From Catellatospora methionotrophica (GTDB lineage: Bacteria; Actinomycetota; Actinomycetes; Mycobacteriales; Micromonosporaceae), in contig NZ_JAAOTJ010000002.1 of NCBI RefSeq assembly GCF_011297335.1, forward strand, positions 558,001 through 622,000: a stretch of 64,000 nucleotides of DNA, in the 5' to 3' direction. Shown here piece after piece: positions 31,187 to 40,785 of this stretch. Below the pieces are notes generated by a model, which ran no database searches, was not told where the DNA came from, and saw only the letters and a program-made list of their open reading frames with translations. How positions within the stretch are numbered: the first letter of the stretch is position 1; each line of letters begins with the position of its first letter. The translations under genes were made by a program, and so were the position numbers.

Positions 31187-32632
31187 GTGAGGTGGCCGGT
31201 GTTCAGATGGCGTGAGGTGTACGGGGGCAGGACGCCGCCGCCCGGCCAGGTCGTCGCGCCCGACGAGCGGCTGTCCTGGCCCCGCATGGCCGGGCTCGGC
31301 GCGCAGCACGTGGTGGCGATGTTCGGGGCGACGTTCGTCTTCCCGGTCGTCATGGGCCTCAACCCGCAGCTGGCGATCATGATGAGCGGCGTCGCCACGA
31401 TCTGCTTCCTGCTCATCGTCAAGGGCGTCGTGCCCAGCTACCTGGGCACTTCGGCGTCGTTCGTCAGCGCCGTGGCCGCTATCCGGGCCCAGGGCGGCGA
31501 CTCCGCGCAGGTCACCGGCGCGATCCTGGTCGCCGGTCTGGTGCTGGCGCTGTGCGGCCTGCTCATCCACCTGCTCGGGTTCCGGGTGCTGCACGCGGTC
31601 CTGCCACCCGTGGTCACCGGCGCGGTCGTCATGCTGATCGGCTTCAACCTCGCCCCGGTCGTCGCGTCCGTGTACTGGCCGCAGGACCAGTGGGTGGCCC
31701 TGGTGACCATGACGTTCGTCATCGTGGTCGCGGTCGCCGCACGCGGGTTCATCGGGCGTATCGCCATCTTCCTCGGCCTGATCTTCGGCTACCTGCTGTC
31801 CTGGCTGCTCGACCGCGTCGCCGGGCCGATCACGTCGGTGCTGCCGGGATCGAGCGGCCCGACCACGCACGAGCGGGTCGACTGGTCGTCGGTGGCCGCC
31901 GCGCCCTGGGTCGGCTTCCCGCCGCACACCACCACCGGCGCCGACGGCAACGAGGTCGCCGGCTGGCACGCCCCCGCGTTCACGTTCGGGTTCATCTTGC
32001 TGGTGCTGCCCGCCGTGGTCGCGCTGATCGCGGAGAACGCCGGGCACGTCAAGGCCGTCGCCGAGATGACCGGCCACGACCTCAACCCGGTCATGGGCAG
32101 GGCCATCGGGGCCGACGGCGTCGCCACCGTGCTGGCCAGCTCCGTCGGCGGCTCGCCGACCACCACGTACGCGGAGAACATCGGGGTGATGGCGGCGACC
32201 CGGATCTACTCGACGGCGGCGTACTTCATCGCGGCGCTCGTGGCGATCGTGTTCGGCTTCTCGCCCAAGTTCGGCGCGGTCATCTCGGCGACCCCGGGCG
32301 GGGTGCTCGGCGGCATCACCGTGGTCCTGTACGGCATGATCGGCCTGCTCGGCGCGAAGATCTGGAAGGAGAACGGGGTGGACTTCGGCAACCCGGTCAA
32401 CCTTGTTCCGCTGGCCGCGGGCATCATCATCGCGATCGGCGACACCTCGCTGGTGTTCAGCCCGACGTTCCAGCTCAGCGGCATCGCGCTGGGCACCATC
32501 GTCACCATCGCCGGCTACCACCTGGCCCGCTGGCTGGCCCCGGAACACCTGCGCGAGCAGCAGCGCCTGGAGCGGCCCTGCCCCGGCGTCGGGGTGACGC
32601 CGGGGGAGCAGCGCGGCGCGGCCGACGCCTGA
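31187..32632 (+). CDS. NCS2 family nucleobase permease (uracil/xanthine type)
   Basis: About 481 residues. GTG 31187 is chosen; TTG 31181 has the better-spaced AGAGGG, so the start is uncertain by a few codons. Fourteen membrane segments are apparent. NCS2 hallmarks are MAGLGAQHVVAMFGATFVFP (TM1 with conserved Q-H), ALIAENAGHVKAVAEMTG (TM8 substrate Glu), and SVGGSPTTTYAENIGVMAATRIYST (the NxG/ENIG motif). This form favours uracil or xanthine-like bases, driven by protons. A long periplasmic-side loop before TM8 (HTTTGADGNEVAGWHAP) is present. No uracil phosphoribosyltransferase or other pyrimidine gene is adjacent, so the substrate is not fixed. Confidence 0.88.
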   Translation: MRWPVFRWREVYGGRTPPPGQVVAPDERLSWPRMAGLGAQHVVAMFGATFVFPVVMGLNPQLAIMMSGVATICFLLIVKGVVPSYLGTSASFVSAVAAIRAQGGDSAQVTGAILVAGLVLALCGLLIHLLGFRVLHAVLPPVVTGAVVMLIGFNLAPVVASVYWPQDQWVALVTMTFVIVVAVAARGFIGRIAIFLGLIFGYLLSWLLDRVAGPITSVLPGSSGPTTHERVDWSSVAAAPWVGFPPHTTTGADGNEVAGWHAPAFTFGFILLVLPAVVALIAENAGHVKAVAEMTGHDLNPVMGRAIGADGVATVLASSVGGSPTTTYAENIGVMAATRIYSTAAYFIAALVAIVFGFSPKFGAVISATPGGVLGGITVVLYGMIGLLGAKIWKENGVDFGNPVNLVPLAAGIIIAIGDTSLVFSPTFQLSGIALGTIVTIAGYHLARWLAPEHLREQQRLERPCPGVGVTPGEQRGAADA

Positions 32633-32697
32633 GGCACACCGTCCGCGATGTCGCCGGATGCGCCGTGGCGGGCACACCGCGCTGCGATGATGGACCG

Positions 32698-33489
32698 ATG
32701 ATGATCGACCTCTCCGGGCGCACCGCGCTCGTCTCAGGTTCGACCCAGGGCATCGGGTACGCCATCGCCGAGCGCCTGGCGCGCAGCGGCGCGCACGTGG
32801 TCGTCAACGGCCGCGGCGCGTCCACCGAGGACGCCGCGGCCCGGCTGCGCACCGCGGTGCCGGACGCGGCGGTCACCGCGGTCGCGGCGGACCTGAGCAC
32901 CGCCGACGGGGCGGCGGCCATGCTCGACGCGATGCCGCGACTCGACATCCTGGTCAACAACCTGGGCATCTTCGAGGCCAAGCCGGTGCTGGAGATCAGC
33001 GACGCCGAGTGGACACGCTTCTTCGAGGTCAACGTGCTGTCGGCGGTCCGGCTGATCCGGCTGTACCTGCCGGGCATGATGGAGCGCGGCTGGGGCCGCG
33101 TGCAGTCCATCGCCAGCGACTCCGCCGTGGTCACCCCGATCGAGATGGTCCACTACGGCATGACCAAGACGGCGCTGCTCGCGGTCACCCGAGGCTACGC
33201 CAAGGCGGCGGCGGGCACCGGCGTGACCGTCAACTCGGTGATCGCCGGGCCGACCCACACCGCCGGCGTGGAGACGTTCGTCGGCGACCTGGTCGGCGAC
33301 GACGTGCCCTGGGACGAGGCGCAGCGCCGGTTCATGCGCGAACACCGGCCGTACTCGCTGATCCAGCGGCTGATCGAGCCCGAGGAGATCGCCAACATGG
33401 TGGCGTACCTGTGCTCGGACCAGGCGAGCGCGACGACAGGCGGGGCGCTGCGCGTGGACGGCGGCTACGTCGACGCGATCCTGCCCTGA
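32698..33489 (+). CDS. SDR family NAD(P)-dependent oxidoreductase
   Basis: 263 residues from ATG 32698; the next codon is also ATG. The cofactor motif TALVSGSTQGIGYAIAERLA (TGxxxGxG) lies at the N-terminus, with NGR after strand two (NADP preference possible), LVNNLGIFE (NNAG), the catalytic Ser in SDSAVV and Y-x3-K in VHYGMTKTALL. Its substrate is not fixed by sequence. It lies 65 bases after the NCS2 permease gene and could share a transcript with it. Confidence 0.88.
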   Translation: MMIDLSGRTALVSGSTQGIGYAIAERLARSGAHVVVNGRGASTEDAAARLRTAVPDAAVTAVAADLSTADGAAAMLDAMPRLDILVNNLGIFEAKPVLEISDAEWTRFFEVNVLSAVRLIRLYLPGMMERGWGRVQSIASDSAVVTPIEMVHYGMTKTALLAVTRGYAKAAAGTGVTVNSVIAGPTHTAGVETFVGDLVGDDVPWDEAQRRFMREHRPYSLIQRLIEPEEIANMVAYLCSDQASATTGGALRVDGGYVDAILP

Positions 33490-33553
33490 CCGGCAGGTGT
33501 CAACGGCGCGGCTCCGGGTACCTCACCCCCATCGCACGCGGACAAGGGGAGAC

Positions 33554-34273
33554 ATGGGCGAACTGGACTGGCTGGCCGCCGTACGCCATGCCGAGAGCGT
33601 CGGCAACGTCGCGGCCGTGCTCGCCGAGGGCACGGGGGCGTCGCGGCTGGACCTCGCCCCGCGCGACCCGGACGTGCCGCTGTCGGACCTGGGCCGCGAG
33701 CAGGCCGCCGCGACCCGCGGCTGGCTGGCCGGTGTGCCCAAGCCCGACCTGGTGCTGGTCTCGCCCTACCTGCGCACCACCGACACGGCCAAGGCGATGA
33801 CCGACGGCCTGGACCTGCCGCTGTCGTTCGACGAGCGGCTGCGCGACCGGGAACTGGGCATCCTCGACCTGCTGACGGCTCGCGGCGTGCAGGAGCTGCA
33901 CCCGACCGAGGCCGAGCGCCGCCAGCGGCTCGGCAAGTTCTACTACCGGCCGCCGGGCGGGGAGTCGTGGGCGGACGTGGCACTGCGGATCCGGACGCTG
34001 CTGTCCGACCTGCGCCGCGACCACAGCGACCGGCGGGTGCTGCTGGTCACCCACGACGTGGTCGTGCAGATCATCCGCTACCTCGTCGAGGACCTGGACG
34101 AGCAGCGGCTGCTGGACCTGAGCCGGGCCGCGGCGATCGGGAACACCTCGGTCAGCGTATGGGCACGCGACGGCGGCCGCCTCGTTCCGCAGGTGTTCAA
34201 CGACGTCGCCCACCTGCGTGCCCGCGACACCACGCCGACCCGCGAGGAGGGCATCCGTGCCGAGCCGGTCTGA
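33554..34273 (+). CDS. Histidine phosphatase family protein
   Basis: 239 residues from ATG 33554, with AAGGGGAGAC upstream. The catalytic RHAES lies in AAVRHAESVGN (the RHGE-like motif with Ala in place of Gly), followed by PLSDLGREQAAATR, LVSPYLRTTDTAKAM (second Arg), DRELGILD (acid) and VTHDVVVQ (second His, VTHD form). It is a phosphoglycerate-mutase-like phosphatase acting on small phosphoesters. The gene overlaps the nnrD start by 17 bases, so both belong to one operon; a role in metabolite housekeeping is an inference. Confidence 0.88.
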   Translation: MGELDWLAAVRHAESVGNVAAVLAEGTGASRLDLAPRDPDVPLSDLGREQAAATRGWLAGVPKPDLVLVSPYLRTTDTAKAMTDGLDLPLSFDERLRDRELGILDLLTARGVQELHPTEAERRQRLGKFYYRPPGGESWADVALRIRTLLSDLRRDHSDRRVLLVTHDVVVQIIRYLVEDLDEQRLLDLSRAAAIGNTSVSVWARDGGRLVPQVFNDVAHLRARDTTPTREEGIRAEPV

Positions 34274-35117
34274 ACCTTCGATCGTCACCGTCCAGCTGCT
34301 GCGCGACTGGCCACTGCCGGAGGTCGCCGGAGCCAAGGACAGCCGGGGGACCGCCCTGATCGTCGGCGGCTCGCGGCACACGCCCGGGGCGGTGCTGCTG
34401 GCCGGGGTCGCCGCGCTGCGGGCCGGGGCGGGGGTGCTGCAGCTCGCCGTCGAGGAGTCGACCGCGACCGCGCTGAGCATCCAGGTGCCCGAGGCGCTGG
34501 TGCTCGACCTGCCCGAGCCCGGCGGCGACCGGGGCTTCCCCGACCGCCTGGCCGAGCTGGCCGGGCAGGCGACCGCCGTCGCGATCGGGCCGGGCCTCGG
34601 TGACATCGACCATGCCGCCGACCTGCTGCGCCACGTGCTGGACGCGACCGGGCCGGACACCACCGTGGTGCTGGACGCCTACGCGCTGGGCGCGCTCAGC
34701 AAGGACCCGTCGCTGACCGCCGACCGGCCCGGCTCGTACGTGCTGACGCCCAACGTCGGCGAAGCCCGGTACCTGCTCGGCGGCGACGTCGGCGAGGACC
34801 TGATGGACGCCGCGGTGCGCATCGCGCAGCGCTACCGGGCGGTGGTGTCGCTGTTCGGGCGGATCGCCGACCCGGACGGCCGGACCTGGTGGGAGCAGAC
34901 CGGCGGCAGCGGCCTGGGCACCTCCGGCAGCGGCGACGTGCGCGCCGGGGTCGTCACCGGCCTGCTGTCCCGGGGCGCCGAACCCGCCCAGGCCGCGTGC
35001 TGGGCGGCATACGCCCACGCGGGCAGCGCCCAGCGGCTGGCCCCCCGGTTCGGCCGGATCGGCTTCCTGGCCCGCGAGATCGCCGACGAGATCCCGGCGG
35101 TGCTCGCCTCGGTGTGA
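34257..35117 (+). CDS. nnrD: ADP-dependent NAD(P)H-hydrate dehydratase
   Basis: 286 residues from GTG 34257, with GAGGAGGG upstream. It repairs hydrated NAD(P)H, converting the damaged (6S) hydrate back to NAD(P)H using ADP. The ribokinase-like core shows DSRGTALIVGGSRHTPGAV near the N-terminus (the usual K-x-x-G-x-x-L-V-x-G-G-S), AIGPGLGD, VVLDAYALGAL, LTPNVGEARYLLG and the catalytic GTSGSGDVRAGVVTG (GSGD with catalytic Asp). No NnrE epimerase domain is fused, in contrast to many bacterial Nnr proteins. It overlaps the phosphatase gene. Confidence 0.87.
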   Translation: MPSRSEPSIVTVQLLRDWPLPEVAGAKDSRGTALIVGGSRHTPGAVLLAGVAALRAGAGVLQLAVEESTATALSIQVPEALVLDLPEPGGDRGFPDRLAELAGQATAVAIGPGLGDIDHAADLLRHVLDATGPDTTVVLDAYALGALSKDPSLTADRPGSYVLTPNVGEARYLLGGDVGEDLMDAAVRIAQRYRAVVSLFGRIADPDGRTWWEQTGGSGLGTSGSGDVRAGVVTGLLSRGAEPAQAACWAAYAHAGSAQRLAPRFGRIGFLAREIADEIPAVLASV

Positions 35118-35201
35118 TCCGGCCCGGACACGCCGGTGCGACCGCCCGGCGGTCCCGCGTTTTGGGCCGCCGGGCCCGGCTCAGGTCGTAACGTCGAGGC
35201 C

Positions 35202-35426
35202 ATGGACGAGCACAGCATGTCTTCCTGGTGGAACGAGGGCCTGTCGGGCGAGGACCGCGACGAGTGGTGCACCGCGCTGGACACCGGCGTCATCGGGGAG
35301 GACCTGCTGATCACGCTCACCGACGCGCAGCGGTCCTGGCTCGTCGACGTCGACGAGACCAGCGCGTCCATGGGACCCGAGTTGCAGGCGTTCGTCGCCG
35401 AGGAGTGCTCCAAGCGGCTCAGGTGA
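35202..35426 (+). CDS. Small acidic hypothetical protein
   Basis: 74 residues from ATG 35202. The sequence is acidic and Trp-rich (SSWWNEGLSGEDRDEWCTAL), with a helical pattern and no recognised domain. Composition matches neighbouring genes. It follows nnrD by 84 bases and its 3' end overlaps the 3' end of the convergent GST gene by 8 bases. Function unknown. Confidence 0.6.
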   Translation: MDEHSMSSWWNEGLSGEDRDEWCTALDTGVIGEDLLITLTDAQRSWLVDVDETSASMGPELQAFVAEECSKRLR

Positions 35427-36465
35427 GCGGCGGTACTGCCTCCCCGGCTGCCACCGGGCGGGGCGGGGTGCCGTCGCCGAACGGGCGGCCGCCCAGTTCC
35501 TCGCGCCCGTGCGGGGTGAGCCAGCCGGACAGGTCCGGCCCGGCGGGCACGACCCCGGTCGGGTTGATGTCGCGGTGCACCTCGTAGTAGTGCGACTTGA
35601 TGTGCCCGAAGTCGACAGTGTCGCCGAAGCCCGGCGTGGCGAACAGATCGCGGGCGTACGCCCACAGCACCGGCATCTCGGCCAGCTTCTGCCGGTTGCA
35701 CTTGAAGTGCCCGTGGTACACCGCGTCGAAGCGCACCAGCGTCGTGAACAGCCGCACGTCGGCCTCGGTGATCGTGTCGCCGACCAGGTAGCGCTGCGTG
35801 GCCAGCCGCGCCGACAGGGCGTCCAGCCGCGCGAACAGCCGCCGGTACGCGGTCTCGTACGCCCGCTGTGACCCGGCGAAGCCGCACTGGTAGACGCCGT
35901 TGTTAACGTCCCGGAACACCAGGGCGTTCAGCTCGTCGATCTCACCGCGCAGCGCGGCCGGATACAGTTCGGGCGCGCCGGGCCGGTGGTGGGCGGTCCA
36001 CTCCAGGGACAGGTCGATCGTCATCGGGGCGTAGTCGTTGGTGACGACCTGGCCCGTGGTGACGTCGACGATCGCGGGCACGGTGATGCCGCGCTCGTAG
36101 CCGGGGAACCGCGCGAAGAAGGCCTCCTGCAGCCGCTCGATGCCCAGCACCGGGTCCCGGCCGCCCGGATCCAGGTCGAACGTCCAGCTGCGCGCGTCGT
36201 GGGTCGGCCCGGCGACCGCCATCGGCAGCGCCTGCTCCAGCCCGAGCAGGCGGCGTACGATCACCGCCCGGCTCGCCCAGGGGCAGGCCCGGCTGACCAC
36301 GAGCCGGTAGCGGCCGAACTCCACGGGGTAGCCGTCGCGGCCGTCGGCGGTGATCCGGGTGGCGATGTAGCGCTGGTCGCGGGTGAACTCGCCGCCGGGG
36401 TTGACGTAACGGCCCTGGTCGTCGGCGGCGGAGGTGTCCTTCGCGGTGTCGGTCATGCCGACCAT
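35419..36465 (-). CDS. Xi-class glutathione S-transferase / glutathionyl-hydroquinone reductase-like
   Basis: About 348 residues from ATG 36465; ATG 36456 is equally possible. The catalytic CPWA motif lies in VVSRACPWASRAVIV (Cys61), typical of omega/Xi GSTs that reduce glutathionyl- or mycothiol-hydroquinones. Other family marks are WTFD at the first loop, ITVPAIVDVTTGQVVTNDY (glutathione-side), NNGVYQCGFAGSQ, LVGDTITEADVRLFTTLVRFD (N-cap box) and FKCNRQKLAEMP. Actinomycetes use mycothiol, so the thiol partner may differ. It is convergent with the small acidic gene. Confidence 0.87.
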   Translation of the reverse strand: MVGMTDTAKDTSAADDQGRYVNPGGEFTRDQRYIATRITADGRDGYPVEFGRYRLVVSRACPWASRAVIVRRLLGLEQALPMAVAGPTHDARSWTFDLDPGGRDPVLGIERLQEAFFARFPGYERGITVPAIVDVTTGQVVTNDYAPMTIDLSLEWTAHHRPGAPELYPAALRGEIDELNALVFRDVNNGVYQCGFAGSQRAYETAYRRLFARLDALSARLATQRYLVGDTITEADVRLFTTLVRFDAVYHGHFKCNRQKLAEMPVLWAYARDLFATPGFGDTVDFGHIKSHYYEVHRDINPTGVVPAGPDLSGWLTPHGREELGGRPFGDGTPPRPVAAGEAVPPLT

Positions 36466-36618
36466 AATGCCCGGCGGGCGCGCCGACCATGGGTCCATAC
36501 TGGACCGACGCTGCGCTCTGGCGCGAATTCCCGACAGAAGGATTGATCGTCGGGTCGCCGGGACGGAGCCTTCCCACGGGGCGAGCGGCACGGCGGGCGG
36601 ACCGGAGGAGGAGCGTCG

Positions 36619-39600
36619 ATGGGCAGCGGGCCGAGCCGCCGGATCGTGGTCGCCGCGGCGGGCTACGGCAAGACGACGCTGCTGCGCGGCCTGTGTCCAC
36701 CCGTACGGGCGCGCTGGTGGCAGGGCGGGGCCGACCCGTGCGGTTTCGTGCGGCAGGCCGGGTCGGACGAGGTTCGCTGTCTCGTGCTCGACGACCTGCC
36801 GCGGCTGTCCGCGGCACAGGTGCGCGAGCTGCTGATCGCGGTCGAGGAGCTGCCCGACGACGCCGAGGTGGTGCTCGCGTCGCGCTGGCCCGTGCCGTGG
36901 CGGCACGCGGGACGTCCGGGCCGCTGGACCGAGCTCGGACCGGCGGACCTGGCCTGCACCGTCGACGAGGTCGCCGGGCTGCTGGCCGAGGAGAGCGGCC
37001 TGGCCGATCCCGACCTGGCCGCCGCACTGCACACGGCCACCCGCGGCTGGCCCGCGCTGGTCCACTTCGCGGTCGAGGCGGTCCGGCTGGGCGGTCCGGC
37101 GGCGGGGGAGCCCGCGGCGCTGGCCGTCGGCGCGCTGGCTGCCTACCTGCGCACCGAGGTGCTGGCGGGGCTACCCGAAGCCGCGGTGCGCCTGCTGGCC
37201 GATGTCGGTGACCGGAAACCGGTGACGCCTGGCCTGTGTACGGCGCTGGGCCACCCGGACGCCGACGGGCTGATGGACCTGCTCCGCCGGACCGGCCTGC
37301 TGGTCCGCGGGCCGGCGGTGCCCGGCCTGCCGAACGACGAGCACGTCGTGCCGGTGGTGGCCCGCGTGGCGGCGGACCCCGCGATGCCGTCGGCGAGGGC
37401 CTGGGGCGTGGCGGTGGGGCATGAGGTGCCGTCATCGGGTGTCCGGGACGAGGCGACCGGGTCCGGCGGATCCGCCCCGGATCCGGCACCGGTGGCGGAT
37501 CGGAGCAAGGCGCAAGGCGGGCAGACCGCAGCCGCGTGGTACGACCGGCACGGTCCGCCGGGCGCGGCGGCACGGGAGCACCGGCGCGCCGGTGACCAGG
37601 CCGGTGCCGCGCGGGTCCTGCGGGAACACGGTGACCGGATCATCGCGGCCGGGCAGGCCGACCTCGTCAGGGAGCTGGTGGCGGCCCTGCCGCAGGCTGA
37701 GCGCGACGACCGGCTGGCCCTGCTGCACGCCGACGCGCTGCGCACCGCGGGCGACCTGGAGGCGGCCGCCCGCGCCTACGGCGAACTCGGCGCGGACGGT
37801 CCGGAACTGGCCGCAGGGCTGGCCTGGCGGGCCGGGCGGGTCGCCTACCAGCGCGGCGACGGCCTAGGCGCGCTCGACGTGTTCAGCCGTGGCGCGGCCG
37901 TGGGCGACACGGCCGACACGGCGTTGCTGGCCGCCTGGACCGCCCATGCGCACCTGCTCGCCGGGGACACCGACAGCGCGCTGTCGGCGGCGCGGGCGGC
38001 CGTGGGCCGGGCGCTGCGGGCCGGGGACGACGCCGCGCTGGCCACCGCGTATCTGAGCGTGGCGCTGTCGCTGGGCGTCGCGGGTGATGCCGCGGGCAGC
38101 GAGGAGCACTTCGCGCTCGCGCTGCCGATCGCGCACCGCACCGGCGACGTGCTGCTGCTGACCCGCATCCACACCAACCGCACCTTCCAGGATCTGCAGG
38201 CGGCGCGCTACCCGGCGGCGCTGGAGTCGGCGCGGCTGTGCGCGGCGTACGCCCAGGCGGCCGGGTCGCCGAGCCTGCAGGCGATCGCGACCTGCAACGA
38301 GGCCGACGCGCTGGCGATGCTGGGCCGCTACGAGGAGTCGGTGCGCCGGTACCGGGCGGCGATCGGCCACTATCAGCGCTTCGGGTCGCGCCGGTTCGCG
38401 GGGGCGGTGCTGGGGCTGGCGGAGCTGTTCCGGCGGCGTGGCTGGCGCGAGCAGGCGCGGGCGGCGTACGAGCAGGTGGTGCAGGTCGCCTCGGGCACCG
38501 GCAACGCCCACGTGCTGGTCCCGGCGCTGGCGGGGCTGGCCCTGGTGCTGCTCGGCGACGACGTGAAGACCGCCGCGGGCCACGCCGACGCCGCCGCCGA
38601 CCGGGCCGGTCCGGAGATCTCCGGCCCGGCCCTGCAGGCGCAGGGCTGGATCGCGCTGAGCCAGGGTGAGGCGCGCCGCGCCGCGGACCTGTCGACCGAG
38701 GCCGCGCGGGTGGCGCGCGGGCAGGGCGACCGGGCGGGGCTGGCCGACGCGCTGGAGTTGCGGGCCGCCGCCGAGGACGACCAGGCGCGTGCTGCCGGGG
38801 CGCTGCGGGAGGCGCTGGCGATCTGGACCGAGGCCGGGGCCGAGGTCGAGGCGGCGCGGATCGCGGTGCTGATGAGCCGGATGCCGGGCGCGGGCCCCGA
38901 CGAGCGCGCCGCCGGGCTGCTCGGCGAGCAGCGGCTGGCGGCGGCCGACGCGCTGGCCGACCGTATCGGCGGCGGGGCGGGTCCGTCGGCGGACCGCTCG
39001 CCGGTGCTGGTGCGGGCGCTGGGCCGGTTCGAGGTGGAGCTGGCCGGGCAGGTGGTCCCGGCGTCGTCGTGGCAGTCGCGTAAGGCCCGTGACCTGCTGC
39101 GCATCCTGGTCGGGCGGCGGGGCAGGCCGGTGCCGCGCGGAGAGCTGAGCGAGTTGCTGTGGCCTGACGGCGACGGGCAGCGTACGGGGCACCGGCTGTC
39201 CGTGCTGCTCAACATCGTGCGCGGGGTGCTCGACCCGGCCCGCGCGCATCCGGCCGACCATCACCTGACCGCCGACCAGGGCAGCATCGCGCTGAACACG
39301 GCCACGACCGGGGTGGACGTGGAGGACTTCCTGGACCAGGTCGCGCGGGGCCGCCGGCTGGTCGAGCAGGAGGCGCTGGCGCAGGCGCGGCTGATCCTGC
39401 TCGCCGCCGACCAGCTCTACCGGGCCGACGCGTTCGAGGACGAGCCGTACGCCGAGTGGGCCGGTCCGCTGCGCGAGGAGGCCCGTGCGGCGTACCTGGC
39501 GATGCTGCGGATGCTGGCGCACACGAGCCGGGCGGCGGGCCAGCCGGGCGCGGCGGTCGGTTACCTGCTGCGGCTGCTGGAGCGGGACCCGTACGACGAG

Positions 39601-39756
39601 CGGGCACACCGGTCGCTGGTGCGCACGCTCGTCGCGGGCGGGCAGCACGGTGAGGCCCGGCGGGCCTTCGAGCGTTACACCGCGGCGATGCGGACGATCG
39701 GGGTGCGCCCACCGGACCGGGACCTGCTCGTCCCGGTCCGGCCGCCCGCTCGCTGA
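36619..39756 (+). CDS. Large NTPase-TPR-BTAD transcriptional regulator (MalT/SARP-like)
   Basis: 1045 residues from ATG 36619, with GGAGGAG upstream. The P-loop GYGKTT begins at residue 15, so there is almost nothing before the NTPase. A Walker-B-like LVLDDLPRL (about 56-64) and an HTH-less STAND/winged region follow. Residues about 330-780 are helical repeats of TPR/MalT type. From about residue 796 comes an OmpR-like DNA-binding fold (VRALGRFEVELAGQVVP, then SRKARDLLRILVGRRGRP and ELSELLWPDGDG), then the BTAD domain (residues about 885-1040, with RAYRADAFEDE and YERAHRSLVRTLV-type repeats). AfsR/SARP regulators usually carry this module at the N-terminus; here it is at the C-terminus. Likely an ATP-controlled activator with an unknown ligand. 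Confidence 0.82.
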   Translation: MGSGPSRRIVVAAAGYGKTTLLRGLCPPVRARWWQGGADPCGFVRQAGSDEVRCLVLDDLPRLSAAQVRELLIAVEELPDDAEVVLASRWPVPWRHAGRPGRWTELGPADLACTVDEVAGLLAEESGLADPDLAAALHTATRGWPALVHFAVEAVRLGGPAAGEPAALAVGALAAYLRTEVLAGLPEAAVRLLADVGDRKPVTPGLCTALGHPDADGLMDLLRRTGLLVRGPAVPGLPNDEHVVPVVARVAADPAMPSARAWGVAVGHEVPSSGVRDEATGSGGSAPDPAPVADRSKAQGGQTAAAWYDRHGPPGAAAREHRRAGDQAGAARVLREHGDRIIAAGQADLVRELVAALPQAERDDRLALLHADALRTAGDLEAAARAYGELGADGPELAAGLAWRAGRVAYQRGDGLGALDVFSRGAAVGDTADTALLAAWTAHAHLLAGDTDSALSAARAAVGRALRAGDDAALATAYLSVALSLGVAGDAAGSEEHFALALPIAHRTGDVLLLTRIHTNRTFQDLQAARYPAALESARLCAAYAQAAGSPSLQAIATCNEADALAMLGRYEESVRRYRAAIGHYQRFGSRRFAGAVLGLAELFRRRGWREQARAAYEQVVQVASGTGNAHVLVPALAGLALVLLGDDVKTAAGHADAAADRAGPEISGPALQAQGWIALSQGEARRAADLSTEAARVARGQGDRAGLADALELRAAAEDDQARAAGALREALAIWTEAGAEVEAARIAVLMSRMPGAGPDERAAGLLGEQRLAAADALADRIGGGAGPSADRSPVLVRALGRFEVELAGQVVPASSWQSRKARDLLRILVGRRGRPVPRGELSELLWPDGDGQRTGHRLSVLLNIVRGVLDPARAHPADHHLTADQGSIALNTATTGVDVEDFLDQVARGRRLVEQEALAQARLILLAADQLYRADAFEDEPYAEWAGPLREEARAAYLAMLRMLAHTSRAAGQPGAAVGYLLRLLERDPYDERAHRSLVRTLVAGGQHGEARRAFERYTAAMRTIGVRPPDRDLLVPVRPPAR

Positions 39757-39764
39757 ACCCGAGG

Positions 39765-40649
39765 TCAGTGGAACGTCCCGATGCGCGCGCCGTAGGTCGT
39801 CAGCGACGGATCCTCGGCGGCGGCCATCCCGCTCGCGACCAGGGAAGGGGTGCGCAGGCCCGGCAGGGCACCGACGCTGTCGGCCCGTGCCGTGCCCTCC
39901 CCGAACGGCCGGAGCTGGAAGCCGGCGAGGTGGCTGCCCGCGCCGCTGACGGTCGCGCCGACGCCGAACGTCCAGCCGAGGTCCATCGGCAGGAGTGTGG
40001 CGAGCTTCGGCCAGGCCGGACCGGTGACGGGGATGCCAACCGCCCGGTAAAGGTTGATCAGCGCTCCGGGCGGCTCCGACACGGTGTGGCAGATGGCGTA
40101 GGCGGTGAGCGCACCGCCGATGCCGCTGCCCGAGGCGTGCACACTGACCCGTGCCAGGGCGCTGTCGGGTGCCAGTTCGTCCAGTCGCCAGTTGTCGACG
40201 CGGCGGTCCATCGCGAACCCGAAGCCCAGCATGACCGTCGGATCCGGGCACGCAGCCTCGATCGCACCGCCCTGGGTGGTGGTGTTGCCGACACGGGTCG
40301 GGGCCACCAGCGTCCGGGCGCAGACGACCTGCGCGACGACGGAGAACGCGACCGCGCTGTCGCTGCGCGGGCGGGCCGACACGGTCGCCGAGCGCAGGTC
40401 GGCGGCGGGTTCCAGGCGGGTCAGCAGCACCCCGCCGGTGCTGCCGTTGACCCAGCCGCCGACGGCGAACACCCAGCTGTCCTTGGGGCAGGACACGACG
40501 ACGGTCTTCGGGGCGGTGTCGGTGCCACTGATCTGCTGTTCCAGGGTCACCAGCGGGTCGGGGACGGCCGCGGCCGGTGCGGCCGGGGCGAGCACGGCGC
40601 CGAGGACGGCGACCGCGACGATCACGCGGGTGGTGGGTGCTGCCTTCAC
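39765..40649 (-). CDS. Secreted protein of unknown function
   Basis: 294 residues from GTG 40649, with GAGAGGAG upstream. The signal is TRVIVAVAVLGAVLAPAAPAA with a typical AxA cleavage site. The mature part is beta-rich with paired segments (KDSWVFAVGGWVNGSTGGVLL and PTVMLGFGFAMDR) and four or five Cys likely in disulfides. I do not recognise the family; it could be a sugar- or wall-binding protein. It is convergent with the regulator gene (8 bases between stops). Confidence 0.6.
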   Translation of the reverse strand: MKAAPTTRVIVAVAVLGAVLAPAAPAAAVPDPLVTLEQQISGTDTAPKTVVVSCPKDSWVFAVGGWVNGSTGGVLLTRLEPAADLRSATVSARPRSDSAVAFSVVAQVVCARTLVAPTRVGNTTTQGGAIEAACPDPTVMLGFGFAMDRRVDNWRLDELAPDSALARVSVHASGSGIGGALTAYAICHTVSEPPGALINLYRAVGIPVTGPAWPKLATLLPMDLGWTFGVGATVSGAGSHLAGFQLRPFGEGTARADSVGALPGLRTPSLVASGMAAAEDPSLTTYGARIGTFH

Positions 40650-40785
40650 CGCTTGCTCCTCTCGTGGCGGTCCTCGGTGGACGGCCGTCTCCCATCATCG
40701 GGACGGGTATCACGGTGGCGTCATGGTCGCCGGAAGCCCGACACCTGACGGGCCCCGGACCGGCCGGACGGGGGCAGCGGGCGGC

